This document shows, in pieces, positions 56,038 through 64,000 of a DNA stretch of 64,000 nucleotides (position 1 is the stretch's first letter; each line of letters starts with the position of its first letter). A model generated the notes under the pieces. The model did not search any database and was not told the DNA's origin. It saw nothing but the letters and a program-made list of their open reading frames with translations. Origin of the DNA: Rhodovulum sp. P5 (GTDB lineage Bacteria; Pseudomonadota; Alphaproteobacteria; Rhodobacterales; Rhodobacteraceae); assembly GCF_002079305.1 (NCBI RefSeq), contig NZ_CP015039.1:496001-560000 (forward strand). The letters run 5' to 3'. The position numbers were made by a program, and so were the translations under genes.

Positions 56038-57171
56038 TCACCTCGCATCGCTGTAGGGGTCGGCGGCATCGCGCAAGCCGTCGCCGATCACGGTGAAGGC
56101 CAGCACCGCAACCACCACGAACACGGCTGGGATGAACAGCCACGGCGTCTGCTCGATCACCCGGACCGATTGCGCCTGCTGCAGCATCACGCCCCAACTG
56201 ACGGTCGGCGGGCGCAGGCCAAGGCCCACGAAGGACAGCGCGGTTTCGGACAGGATCATGTAGGGGAAGCTGATCACCAGATCGACGATGATGAAACTGG
56301 TGAAGCTTGGCAGCATATGCTGCGAGATGATGCGCGAGGGGCGCGCACCCGCCAACCGCGCGGCGACCACGTAATCCTCGTTCCGGATCGACAGAAGCTG
56401 GGAGCGTATGCGTCGCGCCAGCGTCGGCCAGCCGAACAGGCCCAGGATCAGCGTCATCGCGAAATAGACCTGCGTGGTCGACCATTCCTTGGGCATGGCG
56501 GCGGCCAGCCCCATGTAAAGCGGGATGATCGGGATCACCCGCACGACCTCCGTCACCCGTTGGATCGCGGCGTCCACCCGCCCGCCCGCATACCCCGCGA
56601 TGCCCCCGATGATCAGCGCCAGCACGAAAGAGATCAGGACCCCCAACACCCCGATGGAAAGCGAGGTGCGCGTGGCGTAGATCGTGCGGGAAAAGACGTC
56701 GCGGCCCAACTCGTCCGTGCCCCACAGATGTAGCCGCGCCTTCGCATCATCGAGGCCGAACAGGTGCCGGTCGGTCGGGATCGCCCCCAGCAAGTCCACC
56801 TTCTCCCCCTTCGCGAAGAAGCTGACATAGACCCGCGTCTCGGGGTCGGGCACGGTCTTCTTGCGCAGGGTCACCGGGTCGCGCTCTGTCCGCACGCCGT
56901 GGATGAAGGGGCGCAGCGAACATCCCTGATGGTCGCAGAACATCGGCACCTGCGGTGGGCCGTCGATATAGCTGGCATTGCGGCTGGTGGTGCCATAGGG
57001 CGCCACGACCTCCGCAAACAGGCCCATCAGCGCCATCAGGCCCAGAACGGTCGCGGCCACCATCGCGGCGCGGTGCCGGCGAAAGCGCCACCAGATCAGC
57101 GTCCATTGCGAGGCGGAGTAATAGCGCAGGCGCTGCGCCTCGTCGGGGTCCGGTTTCGTGGTGTCGGTCAT
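56038..57171 (-). CDS. Peptide-type ABC transporter permease (DppC-like) with long periplasmic insert
   Basis: 377 residues. After the first helix (about residues 36-58) comes a periplasmic segment of roughly 90 residues containing PPQVPMFCDHQGCSLRPFIHGVRTERDPVT, longer than in ordinary DppC. The GTDELGRDVFSRTIYATRTSLSIG entry motif and the EAA loop AARLAGARPSRIISQHMLPS follow. Such inserts occur in a subgroup of family-5-linked importers that includes alpha-galactoside (Agp-type) systems. Confidence 0.9.
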   Translation of the reverse strand: MTDTTKPDPDEAQRLRYYSASQWTLIWWRFRRHRAAMVAATVLGLMALMGLFAEVVAPYGTTSRNASYIDGPPQVPMFCDHQGCSLRPFIHGVRTERDPVTLRKKTVPDPETRVYVSFFAKGEKVDLLGAIPTDRHLFGLDDAKARLHLWGTDELGRDVFSRTIYATRTSLSIGVLGVLISFVLALIIGGIAGYAGGRVDAAIQRVTEVVRVIPIIPLYMGLAAAMPKEWSTTQVYFAMTLILGLFGWPTLARRIRSQLLSIRNEDYVVAARLAGARPSRIISQHMLPSFTSFIIVDLVISFPYMILSETALSFVGLGLRPPTVSWGVMLQQAQSVRVIEQTPWLFIPAVFVVVAVLAFTVIGDGLRDAADPYSDAR

Positions 57172-57175
57172 CGCG

Positions 57176-58168
57176 TCAGCCCCCCAGCTTGATGCGCGGG
57201 TCGAGCCACGCCAGCAGGATGTCGGACAGGAAGTTCATGAACACGATCATGAAGGTCAGCATCAGCAGGATCGCACCGGCCACATACATGTCGAGGTCCA
57301 GATAGGCGCGCAGCAGAAGCTCTCCCAATTCGGTCAGGCCGAGGACCACCGCGACGATGGGCAGTTCGGAAAAGATCCGGTTCACGTCAAAGCCGATCGT
57401 CGACACCACCGGGTTGATGGCCAGCCGGGCGGGGTATTTGACCAACAGTTTCATCTCGGGCACGCCGCGGGCCCGCGCCGCGGTGACCGACAGCTTGTTC
57501 AACTCGTCCGACATGGTCGCCCGCACCGTCTGCAACTGGTAGGCCACCGCCGACCATGCCAGGACGAAGGCGGGCAGCCACAGATGGGTGATCAGATCCC
57601 AGACCTTGGCCAGCGACCAGGGCGCATCGCGCATGTCGGAGGAGAAGAGCCCGCCGATATCGGCATCGAACCACTTGTTCGCGAAATAGAGCATCAGGAG
57701 TGCCAACAGGAAGTTCGGCAGCGCGAGCCCGAGGTAAGAGAAGATCGTCAGCCCGTAATCGGCGAGCGAGGCACGCTTGACCGCGGCGTAGATGCCGATG
57801 GGGATCGAGACCAGATAGGTGATAATCAGCGTGCCGAAGAGGATCGCGGTCGTCAGGAACGCCTTGTCGCCGATGACCTTGGTCACCGAGGTTTCAAAGG
57901 CAAAGGCCTGCCCGAAATCGCCATGCAGGACGATGTTACCAATCCAGTCGAAGTATCGGAAGATCATGGATTTATCGAGGCCCAGCTCGGCCCGGATCGC
58001 CTCGATATCGGCCTCGGTCACGGACACGCCGGTGCCGGAGTATTTCCGGAAGGCATAGCGGTCCGCGTAGTCGCCCGGCGGCAGTTCCATGATGATGAAG
58101 ACCATCAGCGACACCAGAAGCATCGTGACGATCATGCCGACCAAGCGTTCTGCCGTGAACCGCAACAT
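57176..58168 (-). CDS. Peptide-type ABC transporter permease (DppB-like)
   Basis: 330 residues with six helices, the N-terminal MLRFTAERLVGMIVTMLLVS, and the EAA loop TAARARGVPEMKLLVKYPARLAINP. Partner of the DppC-like permease 4 nt downstream. The gap of 80 nt after the binding-protein gene contains a strong hairpin. Confidence 0.92.
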   Translation of the reverse strand: MLRFTAERLVGMIVTMLLVSLMVFIIMELPPGDYADRYAFRKYSGTGVSVTEADIEAIRAELGLDKSMIFRYFDWIGNIVLHGDFGQAFAFETSVTKVIGDKAFLTTAILFGTLIITYLVSIPIGIYAAVKRASLADYGLTIFSYLGLALPNFLLALLMLYFANKWFDADIGGLFSSDMRDAPWSLAKVWDLITHLWLPAFVLAWSAVAYQLQTVRATMSDELNKLSVTAARARGVPEMKLLVKYPARLAINPVVSTIGFDVNRIFSELPIVAVVLGLTELGELLLRAYLDLDMYVAGAILLMLTFMIVFMNFLSDILLAWLDPRIKLGG

Positions 58169-58200
58169 GTCCGGGCGTCTCTTGCGATGGGAAGGAGGGA

Positions 58201-58230
58201 GGCCGAGGCGCCGTCGCGGACGCCTCGGCC
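58201..58230 (-). terminator. Intra-operon hairpin after the substrate-binding protein gene
   Basis: A perfect 10-bp stem GGCCGAGGCG/CGCCTCGGCC with a 10-nt loop lies 18 nt after the binding-protein stop and before the permease. It has no T tract, which fits an mRNA-stabilising hairpin favouring expression of the binding protein over the membrane genes. Confidence 0.6.
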
Positions 58231-58248
58231 GGTCACGCGATCACGCGA

Positions 58249-60291
58249 TTACTGGGCAAGGAACCACTGCTGGGGCCGGTAGGGATAGGTCCAGTAGTAG
58301 TCGTAGGCCTTGGCAGTGAAGGTCGGCACGTTCTTCAGCGCGTTGGCATAGACGATCGGTTCGGGGATGTCGGCCACGACCCCGATCTTGATCATGTTGT
58401 CGAGATGGATCTGCATGATCTCGGCGCCAAGCTTGTTGCTTTCGTCGGACCCAAGCGGATGCTTGGTGAACTCCGCCGCGGCCGCGAACAGGCGCTTGAT
58501 ATAGGCCGGCGGCTCGGTGCCCGAGGCGCCGTCGGTCTCGATCCACGTCGCCCAGTCCGCATGGCCCTTGGGGTTGAACGGATCGCCCGGGAAGATCGCG
58601 TCGGTGACGTCCTGGCTGATATTGGGGCCGGACACGCCGTCGTTCTTCCAGGTCAGCACGTCGACCTCGTTCGCGTTGGCCGCGGCGCGGTATTCGTCCG
58701 AGGTGACCTCGCGCACATCGACCTGCACGCCCAGATCGTTCCAGTAGCCGGCGGTCAGTTCGTGCAACTGCGACGCGGTGCCCTGGCTGGCAAAGACGAT
58801 CCGGATCGCCAGCGGCTTTCCGTCGGGGCGCATCCGCATACCGTCACCGCCGCGTTCCAGCCCCATCTCGTCCAGCAGGGCGTTGGCGGCTTCGACGTCA
58901 TAGGCGACATAGTCCATCAGGTCTTCGGCCGACAGGAACGGCACCGTCTTGTATTCGGTCGCCGCGGTCTGCATCGGGCGGCCCTGCCCGAGATAGACGA
59001 TCTCGTTGATCTCGTCGCGGTCGAGCCCCATCGACATCGCCCGGCTGAAGCGGACATCGTTGAAGATCTGGCGCAGGACCGGGTCCTTATGGGTGCGGTT
59101 GAAGCTGTAATAGGGCGTCTGGCCCAGCGTGGGGGCCAGCACGACGGTATAGTCGCCCTTCGCCTCGTTCTCTTTCAGCAGCGGGAAGTCGTTGAGCTGC
59201 ATCGCCTGCTGCTTCCACGTGACCTCGCCATTCATGATGCGCAGGTTCACGACCTCGCGCTCGGGCACGTATTCCTCGTTGATCTCGTTGATATAGGGCA
59301 ACTGGTTGCCGGCGGTGTCGACCATGTGGAAATACGGGTTGGCGACCAGGTGGCGGCCTTCGGTGTTTTCCTCGATGACGATGTGGGATTCCAGCGTCGG
59401 CATGACCGCGGCGGCAAGGCTGGTGGCCTTTTCCGCATCCTTCATCAGCGGCGAGGGCACGTCTTTCCAGTCGGAATTGCCATAGTAGAAGTTCACCGCT
59501 TCGCTTTCATCGGCAAAGCCGTCCTTCTCGCGCAGCGCGGCAGCGTCGGCGTTGTACTTGTCGAGATACTTGCCAAGGAAGTGCTTGGGCAGGAAGGTCT
59601 GACCATAGTCGATGGCCCAGCGGTTCATCAGGTTCGGCTGCGCGACCGGGAAGGTGAACTTCACGGTGACATCGTCGAGGACCTCGACCGTTGCGGGCTT
59701 GCCGTCGAACAGCCAGCGGCCCGGGGCCTTTTCGATGACGGCCGGGTTCATCAGGACATCGTTGTACCAGAACGCCACATCCTCGGCGGTGAAGGGGGCG
59801 CCGTCGGACCATTTGTGGCCCTTGCGCAGCGTGAAGGTCAGTTCGGTGAAATCGTCGTTCCACGCCCAGGACTTCGCGACATTCGGCACGATGGTCTGCA
59901 GGTCGTCGGAATAGCGCACAAGGTTGACGTGACGGACCGACAGCAGGTCCGACGTGCCGGACTCGGTGCCGCGCGACAGGCCGGTCAGCGTGCCGCCATA
60001 CTGGCCGATGGCCTCATACGGGGCGACGACAAGCGGCTCTTCGGGCAGGCGCTCCTCCAGCGCGGGCAGGGCGCCGTTGCCGACGATCCGGCCGTTCATC
60101 TCGGCGATGGCCGGGTTTTGCGCGAACGCCAGATCGCAACCGGCCTTGGCCTCGAACTCGGCCAGTTCGAACTGTTCCGGATAGTCGGGCGTCAGGCCGC
60201 CCATGTCGGCCACGGTCACGGCCGGGCAGTCGGCCAGGGCAGGCAGCGCAAACACAAGGGCAGCACCGGACAGCAGGAGGGCTTTCGTCAT
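58249..60291 (-). CDS. Family-5 (SBP_bac_5) ABC transporter substrate-binding protein
   Basis: 680 residues, long for the family, with signal peptide MTKALLLSGAALVFALPALA and an unusual N-terminal segment (CPAVTVADMGGLTPDYPEQFELAEFE) before the core fold. Core features: LSVRHVNLVRYSDDLQTIVPNVAKSWAWNDDFTELTFTLRKGHKWSDGAPFTAEDVAFWYND. Directly upstream of permeases, ATPases and phnWX. The ligand could be an AEP-containing compound, a peptide or an alpha-galactoside; the sequence does not decide. Confidence 0.92.
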   Translation of the reverse strand: MTKALLLSGAALVFALPALADCPAVTVADMGGLTPDYPEQFELAEFEAKAGCDLAFAQNPAIAEMNGRIVGNGALPALEERLPEEPLVVAPYEAIGQYGGTLTGLSRGTESGTSDLLSVRHVNLVRYSDDLQTIVPNVAKSWAWNDDFTELTFTLRKGHKWSDGAPFTAEDVAFWYNDVLMNPAVIEKAPGRWLFDGKPATVEVLDDVTVKFTFPVAQPNLMNRWAIDYGQTFLPKHFLGKYLDKYNADAAALREKDGFADESEAVNFYYGNSDWKDVPSPLMKDAEKATSLAAAVMPTLESHIVIEENTEGRHLVANPYFHMVDTAGNQLPYINEINEEYVPEREVVNLRIMNGEVTWKQQAMQLNDFPLLKENEAKGDYTVVLAPTLGQTPYYSFNRTHKDPVLRQIFNDVRFSRAMSMGLDRDEINEIVYLGQGRPMQTAATEYKTVPFLSAEDLMDYVAYDVEAANALLDEMGLERGGDGMRMRPDGKPLAIRIVFASQGTASQLHELTAGYWNDLGVQVDVREVTSDEYRAAANANEVDVLTWKNDGVSGPNISQDVTDAIFPGDPFNPKGHADWATWIETDGASGTEPPAYIKRLFAAAAEFTKHPLGSDESNKLGAEIMQIHLDNMIKIGVVADIPEPIVYANALKNVPTFTAKAYDYYWTYPYRPQQWFLAQ

Positions 60292-60367
60292 TGGGATCTC
60301 CGTCGTGCGAAAGGACCCATGCCTGTTGGCCTGCCCCTGTGACAGGGATGTAAAGGATTAAGAAATT

Positions 60368-60382
60368 ATAGCCTTTGGCTAT
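60368..60382. promoter_or_regulatory. LysR-type operator upstream of the ABC/phnWX operon
   Basis: ATAGCC-TTT-GGCTAT is a perfect 15-bp dyad with the T-N11-A spacing of LysR-type sites, 77 nt upstream of the binding-protein gene and 12 nt downstream of the lysR stop. The surrounding DNA is AT-rich, as expected of a promoter. Confidence 0.6.
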
Positions 60383-60393
60383 CAAATGCCTTT

Positions 60394-61293
60394 CTACACA
60401 TGGCTGTCATAAAGGGTTTCAGCCAAGGTCAGGATCGCCTCCACGGCTGAGACGTGGACCATATCCCTTTGACATACAAGAAAATGACCGGCGGAGAGAC
60501 GCCCGTCACCGATCCGGACCGGCAGCAGGCCGTCGGACTCCGTCAGTTCCGCCCGCAGCGCCAGACCAAGGCCCACACCGGCCTGCACCATGGCCACGAT
60601 CGATCCCCATGACCCCAGCGTCAGCACGGTGTTCAACTCGATTCGCGCCAGTTTCGCGGCGCCTTCGAACAGCAGTCGCGTGCCTGAACTCTTCTCGCGC
60701 GTGATAAGCGGCACAGAAGCGATCTGGCCCCAGTCGGCCTGCCCCGCCCGCGCGAACGGATGGTCGGGCGGGGCGACCAGCACGATGGGCGTGTCCATCA
60801 GAAGGGTTCCGCGAAGATGCCCGGGCACCTCTCGCCCGGTGATGAACCCCACATCGATCTGACCGGCATCGAGGGCGGCCAGAACATCGGCCGAGGCCAG
60901 GGACCGCGCCTCGATCTGGATGCCGGGATAGTCCTGCATGAACCGCCCGATCACCGGCATGGCAAGCTGATAGGTGGAATATCCGATCCGCAAGCTTCCG
61001 GTCGCCATCGTGCGCGCCGACGAAAAGGCCGCATCGATATCGCCGTACAGCACCAGAAGCGCCCGGATCTGCGGCAGAACCGCCTCAAGCGCGGCGGTCG
61101 GGCGGATCGAGTATCCATCGCGGTTGAACAACAGCGCACGCGACATCCGTTCCAGCGCCGCCACATTGTTGGAGACCGAGGGCTGCGACACGGCAAGGTC
61201 CTTGGCCGCGGCCGAAAAGCTGCCCAGCCTTGCCACGGCCTCCACCGCGCGCAACTGCGCGATGCTCAACCCCCTCGACCTGTTGTTTTGCAT
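60394..61293 (-). CDS. LysR-family transcriptional regulator of the AEP/ABC operon
   Basis: 299 residues from the ATG at 61293; the longer frame to 61506 adds 71 residues lacking similarity. Winged-helix LysR domain (LSIAQLRAVEAVARLGSFSAAAKDLAVSQPSVSNNVAALE) and periplasmic-binding-like effector domain. It lies directly upstream of the binding-protein gene on the same strand, with a T-N11-A dyad in between. The regulator is probably the activator of the transporter and phnWX, resembling known LysR control of AEP genes. Confidence 0.9.
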   Translation of the reverse strand: MQNNRSRGLSIAQLRAVEAVARLGSFSAAAKDLAVSQPSVSNNVAALERMSRALLFNRDGYSIRPTAALEAVLPQIRALLVLYGDIDAAFSSARTMATGSLRIGYSTYQLAMPVIGRFMQDYPGIQIEARSLASADVLAALDAGQIDVGFITGREVPGHLRGTLLMDTPIVLVAPPDHPFARAGQADWGQIASVPLITREKSSGTRLLFEGAAKLARIELNTVLTLGSWGSIVAMVQAGVGLGLALRAELTESDGLLPVRIGDGRLSAGHFLVCQRDMVHVSAVEAILTLAETLYDSHV

Positions 61294-61547
61294 GTCCTGT
61301 CGTCCCTGCCGTCTTAAGCGGTCATACACCGGGCGTGGCCCCGGCGCAGCCCTGCTTGCGGCCCGTTCCGTCAGCATGCGGACATGGCAACGGCGGGTCG
61401 CCATGCCATCACGCACCCAGACGCGCGATACGGTTTCCACGGGCGGCCAAAGGGTGCGGCCCCTCGCCCTTCCCCGCGCATGATCATCGACGTTTCGGGC
61501 AGACATGTCATATATCCAAGCGGGGAAACGAACGCTGGGGCGCGAAC

Positions 61548-62879
61548 ATGGTGCGCAGTGCAGTACTGTCCAGGGCAGGCCGCCTGATCCTGACCGCGGC
61601 CTTCATCGGGATATCGATCTGGCTGCTGCACGGCGCGACGCGGCAGATCGAGTTTTCGGAAATCACGCAAGGCCTGCAAGAGGTTCCGCCGGGGCGTGTG
61701 GGGCTTGGCATTCTGGCCATGCTCGTCAGTTTCGCCTTCATCGGCACGATGGATGTGCTGAGCCTGAAAGACATCGCGCCCCGTAAGGTTCCGCTGCGCA
61801 TGTCGATGGCCACCGGCGCCGCTGCAACCGCGGTCTCAAACCTGCTGGGGGCGGCCTATGTGACCGGCGTGGGGGTCAGATACCGCGCCTATGCCCCCTT
61901 CGGCGTGCAGGCGACCGAAGTGGCCAGCCTTTTTGCATATAACAGCCTCGCCTACAGCCTTGGCGCGCTTGTCCTTTATGGTGGGGTCCTCAGCCTGCAT
62001 CCGGCCAGCATCGAAGACCTGCTGCCGGTCTCGGGCCTGTTGCAGACCGCGATCGGGCTGGCGCTGCTGGCGCTGACCGGGCTGGTCTGGGCCCTGATCG
62101 GCCGGCGCGCGGGCGTTCCGCTGCGCCTGTTCGGGCGAGAGATCCCGATGCCGAGCTTTCGGACCGCGGTGGGTTTGACGGGCGCGGTGGTGGCCGATCT
62201 GGTCGCCTCGGGCATGGTGCTGCATATCATGTACCCCCCTGACCTGTCGGTGAATTTCGTCGAGTTCCTCGCGATCTTCGGGATTGCCATCAGCCTTGGC
62301 ATCCTCAGCCATTCGCCCGGCGGCCTTGGCGTGTTCGAGGCCACGATCCTGACCGCGACCGGGGCCCACGGCCGCGCCGATGCACTGGCGGCGCTGATCC
62401 TCTACCGGGCGGTCTATACCCTGTTGCCGTTTCTTCTGGCCGTCATCGCCGGGGCGGTGGTCGAGGCACATCGCAATCGCGGCGGTATTGCCTATGCCAG
62501 GCGGCTGGTGGTCAGGGCCTTGCTGCCGCGTGTACCCGGCCTGACCATCGGTCTGACCCTTGTGGCGGGGGCCGTTCTGGTGCTCTCGGGCATCCGGGGG
62601 CCGCACGGCCCGGCGATGGGCCTCTTGCGGGACAGCGTGCCGCCAATGGCGGTATCCGGCGCCCATGTTCTGGGTCTGGTCGCGGGCGCGCTGCTTTTGG
62701 CGGCCGCGGCGGCGCAGTATTTTCGGGTAAAGTGCATAGGGGCCGTGACGGTGGGCCTGCTGTGCGTGGGGATTGGGGCGCTACTGTTGCAGGGCCTGAC
62801 GGTGATGGCCGGTGCGCTGGTGGTCGGTGTTGCGGGGCCGCTCTGGCTGCTCCGCCGCCTGTGCCGATTGCGGGGGTGA
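61548..62879 (+). CDS. UPF0104/MprF-N-terminal-like polytopic membrane protein
   Basis: 443 residues, about eleven to twelve helices. The middle matches the flippase-like domain of lysylphosphatidylglycerol synthases (LGAAYVTGVGVRYRAYAPFGV and GILSHSPGGLGVFEATIL), but the C-terminal aminoacyl-transferase domain is absent; instead four further helices follow from about residue 315. It may move lipids across the inner membrane. ATG at 61548. Oriented opposite to both flanking lysR genes. Confidence 0.83.
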   Translation: MVRSAVLSRAGRLILTAAFIGISIWLLHGATRQIEFSEITQGLQEVPPGRVGLGILAMLVSFAFIGTMDVLSLKDIAPRKVPLRMSMATGAAATAVSNLLGAAYVTGVGVRYRAYAPFGVQATEVASLFAYNSLAYSLGALVLYGGVLSLHPASIEDLLPVSGLLQTAIGLALLALTGLVWALIGRRAGVPLRLFGREIPMPSFRTAVGLTGAVVADLVASGMVLHIMYPPDLSVNFVEFLAIFGIAISLGILSHSPGGLGVFEATILTATGAHGRADALAALILYRAVYTLLPFLLAVIAGAVVEAHRNRGGIAYARRLVVRALLPRVPGLTIGLTLVAGAVLVLSGIRGPHGPAMGLLRDSVPPMAVSGAHVLGLVAGALLLAAAAAQYFRVKCIGAVTVGLLCVGIGALLLQGLTVMAGALVVGVAGPLWLLRRLCRLRG

Positions 62880-62903
62880 CCGGCACCGGCAGGATCGGCT
62901 GTG

Positions 62904-63824
62904 CTAGCCTGGGCGCTGCCGCGCGCGCAATTCTGCCTTGATCCTGTCGGCCATGAACTCGATGAACAGCCGGCTTTTCGGATCCTGATTTCGCTTGTGC
63001 GGGAACAGGCAGGCCAGTTGCGCATCGGGCGGCGGGGTCGCGGTGCAAACCGGCACAAGGGCGCCGCTGGCCAGATGCCCGGCCACGTCGAAGACAGGCT
63101 TCAGAACGATCCCGCACCCGTCCAGCGCCCATGCCGTCAGAACATCGCCGTCGTCGCAGGCATAGGGGCCCTTGACCTCGAACCGCTGGGGGCCTTCGGG
63201 CGTGCGCAAGGTCCAGCGGAATTCCGTCGAGCCGGGAAAGCGCAGAAGCAGGCAGTCATGCCCCTGCGCGACCAGATCGGCCCCGGTTTCGGGCATGCCC
63301 CGGCGTTCGATATAGGACGGCGCCGCACACAGGATCCGCGGGCAATCGGCCAACGCCCGGACGCGGAGGCCCGAATCCGGCAATGCGCCCAGGACGAAGC
63401 CGACATCCAACCCCTCCCCCCGCAAATCGACATTCCGGTCGGACAGGCGCAGGCGCACATGGATCTCGGGGTACAGGGCCTGAAAATGCACGACGTTCGG
63501 CGCGATCAGCCGCCGCCCCACCCCCAGCGGCGCCGAAACGAAGATCGACCCGCGCGGGTTCTGCGTGACCTCGTGCACCGCGGCCTCTGCCTCGTCCACG
63601 GCCTCGATCACCTGCACCGCCTTGGGATAATAGATGCGGCCCTGTTCGGTCGGCTGAATCGACCGCGTCGTGCGCACGAAAAGGCGAATGCCCAGATGCT
63701 TTTCCAACTCTGCGATACGCGAGGACGCGACCGCCGCGGAAACCTGCAAATCGCGCGCCGCCGCGGACATGTTGCCCAATTCGTAGACCCGGACGAACAT
63801 GCGGATGTTGTTGAGGTTGGTCAT
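62904..63824 (-). CDS. LysR-family transcriptional regulator divergent from puuD
   Basis: 306 residues. N-terminal LysR domain (NNIRMFVRVYELGNMSAAARDLQVSAAVASSRIAELEKHLG) and effector-binding region. Diverges from puuD with 100 nt between the starts and a CTGAT-N7-ATCAG dyad in that space, so it probably controls urate/purine catabolism genes downstream of the window (inference from position). Confidence 0.9.
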   Translation of the reverse strand: MTNLNNIRMFVRVYELGNMSAAARDLQVSAAVASSRIAELEKHLGIRLFVRTTRSIQPTEQGRIYYPKAVQVIEAVDEAEAAVHEVTQNPRGSIFVSAPLGVGRRLIAPNVVHFQALYPEIHVRLRLSDRNVDLRGEGLDVGFVLGALPDSGLRVRALADCPRILCAAPSYIERRGMPETGADLVAQGHDCLLLRFPGSTEFRWTLRTPEGPQRFEVKGPYACDDGDVLTAWALDGCGIVLKPVFDVAGHLASGALVPVCTATPPPDAQLACLFPHKRNQDPKSRLFIEFMADRIKAELRARQRPG

Positions 63825-63850
63825 CGGCGATTATTCGGGACTTTTTGAAA

Positions 63851-63867
63851 CTGATCGGGAGTATCAG
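63851..63867. promoter_or_regulatory. Dyad between lysR and puuD
   Basis: CTGAT-N7-ATCAG (63851-63867) is followed by a further ATCAG at 63873-63877, in an AT-rich stretch. It is a plausible LysR operator for the divergent pair. Confidence 0.45.
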
Positions 63868-63924
63868 GAATTATCAGAAAGCCCAGGCCGCGTATAGCTT
63901 GGCGCCAAAGCGAGGGAGACGCCC

Positions 63925-64000
63925 ATGTTCGATATGGCCCTGATCTGGGACTGGCTGGAATTCGCCGCGCGCTGGCTGCATCTGATCACCGGCATCGCGT
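63925..64000 (+). CDS. puuD: Urate hydroxylase PuuD, N-terminal fragment (cut by window end)
   Basis: The first 25 codons only: MFDMALIWDWLEFAARWLHL and then ITGIA. This agrees with the start of membrane-anchored PuuD-type urate hydroxylases of alphaproteobacteria, which open with a helix carrying LxFxxRWLHxITGIAW. A GAGGGAGA lies 6 nt before the ATG. The assignment rests on a short segment. Confidence 0.7.
   Translation, partial: MFDMALIWDWLEFAARWLHLITGIA

Noticed and set aside
58405..60342. 645-codon plus-strand open frame
   Set aside because: Antisense to the family-5 binding protein gene; no start site and shadow-like composition.

Overview
The window is a GC-rich chromosomal segment of an aerobic alphaproteobacterium, almost certainly in the Rhodobacteraceae (Roseobacter/Rhodobacter group). 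The evidence is a complete ethylmalonyl-CoA pathway gene set of Rhodobacter type (ccr, ecm, mch, mcl2), two secreted proteins with the VPLPA-CTERM sorting tail typical of Rhodobacterales, an Alph_Pro_TM protein, a roseobacter-type luxR-luxI pair, and an mdh-sucCD-sucAB-lpd order interrupted by small alphaproteobacterial genes. I see no rRNA, tRNA, CRISPR array, insertion sequence or prophage. Assignments rest on recognition of protein sequence and motifs; no database search was run.

Layout. (1) 1-7.6 kb: two tandem TauE/SafE-type permeases and an Alph_Pro_TM protein (+), then on the minus strand a RecD-like helicase, luxI, luxR, a small gene overlapping luxR, and ccr. (2) 7.6-20 kb: a VPLPA-CTERM protein, ecm and deoD (+); then on the minus strand a DUF1989 protein, a second VPLPA-CTERM protein, the sdhCDAB operon, and an mcl2-nnrU-DUF1737-mch operon. 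(3) 20-31.7 kb: a third TauE/SafE permease (-), then mdh, sucC, an unrecognised gene, sucD, a DUF805 gene, sucA, sucB (frameshifted as given), a MAPEG gene and lpd (+). (4) 31.7-49.7 kb: phosphonate use. phnF diverges from phnGHIJKLNM (the C-P lyase system). Facing it is phnC-phnD-GNAT-phnE-phnE-ATPase-acetyltransferase(frameshifted)-small ORF. Divergent from phnC is a second, unusual operon: phnD2-phnC2-phnE3-methyltransferase-phnM2-methyltransferase. (5) 49.7-61.3 kb: a minus-strand operon running from a LysR gene through a five-gene peptide-type ABC importer to phnW, phnX, a PHP-domain phosphoesterase and a third phnM. This looks like uptake and hydrolysis of 2-aminoethylphosphonate or a conjugate of it. 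(6) 61.5-64 kb: an MprF-like membrane protein without the synthase domain, a LysR regulator, and the first codons of puuD (urate hydroxylase).

How the genes work together. SdhCDAB, Mdh, SucCD, SucAB and Lpd form most of the oxidative TCA cycle. Ccr, Ecm, Mch and Mcl2 feed acetyl-CoA into it through the ethylmalonyl-CoA pathway. The phosphonate block covers import (two PhnDCE-type transporters plus a family-5 ABC importer), C-P lyase cleavage, and the hydrolytic PhnW-PhnX route for aminoethylphosphonate.

The most notable observations are: (a) paired GTGATCAC palindromes, exactly 21 bp apart, upstream of both sdhC and sucC; (b) a 15-bp element and TTGC/GCAA palindromes shared by the ccr and mcl2 promoters; (c) the phnDCE-methyltransferase-phnM-methyltransferase operon; (d) a PHP enzyme where phnP is missing; (e) two apparent 1-nt frameshifts; and (f) a 36-codon ORF at the end of the phn transporter operon.
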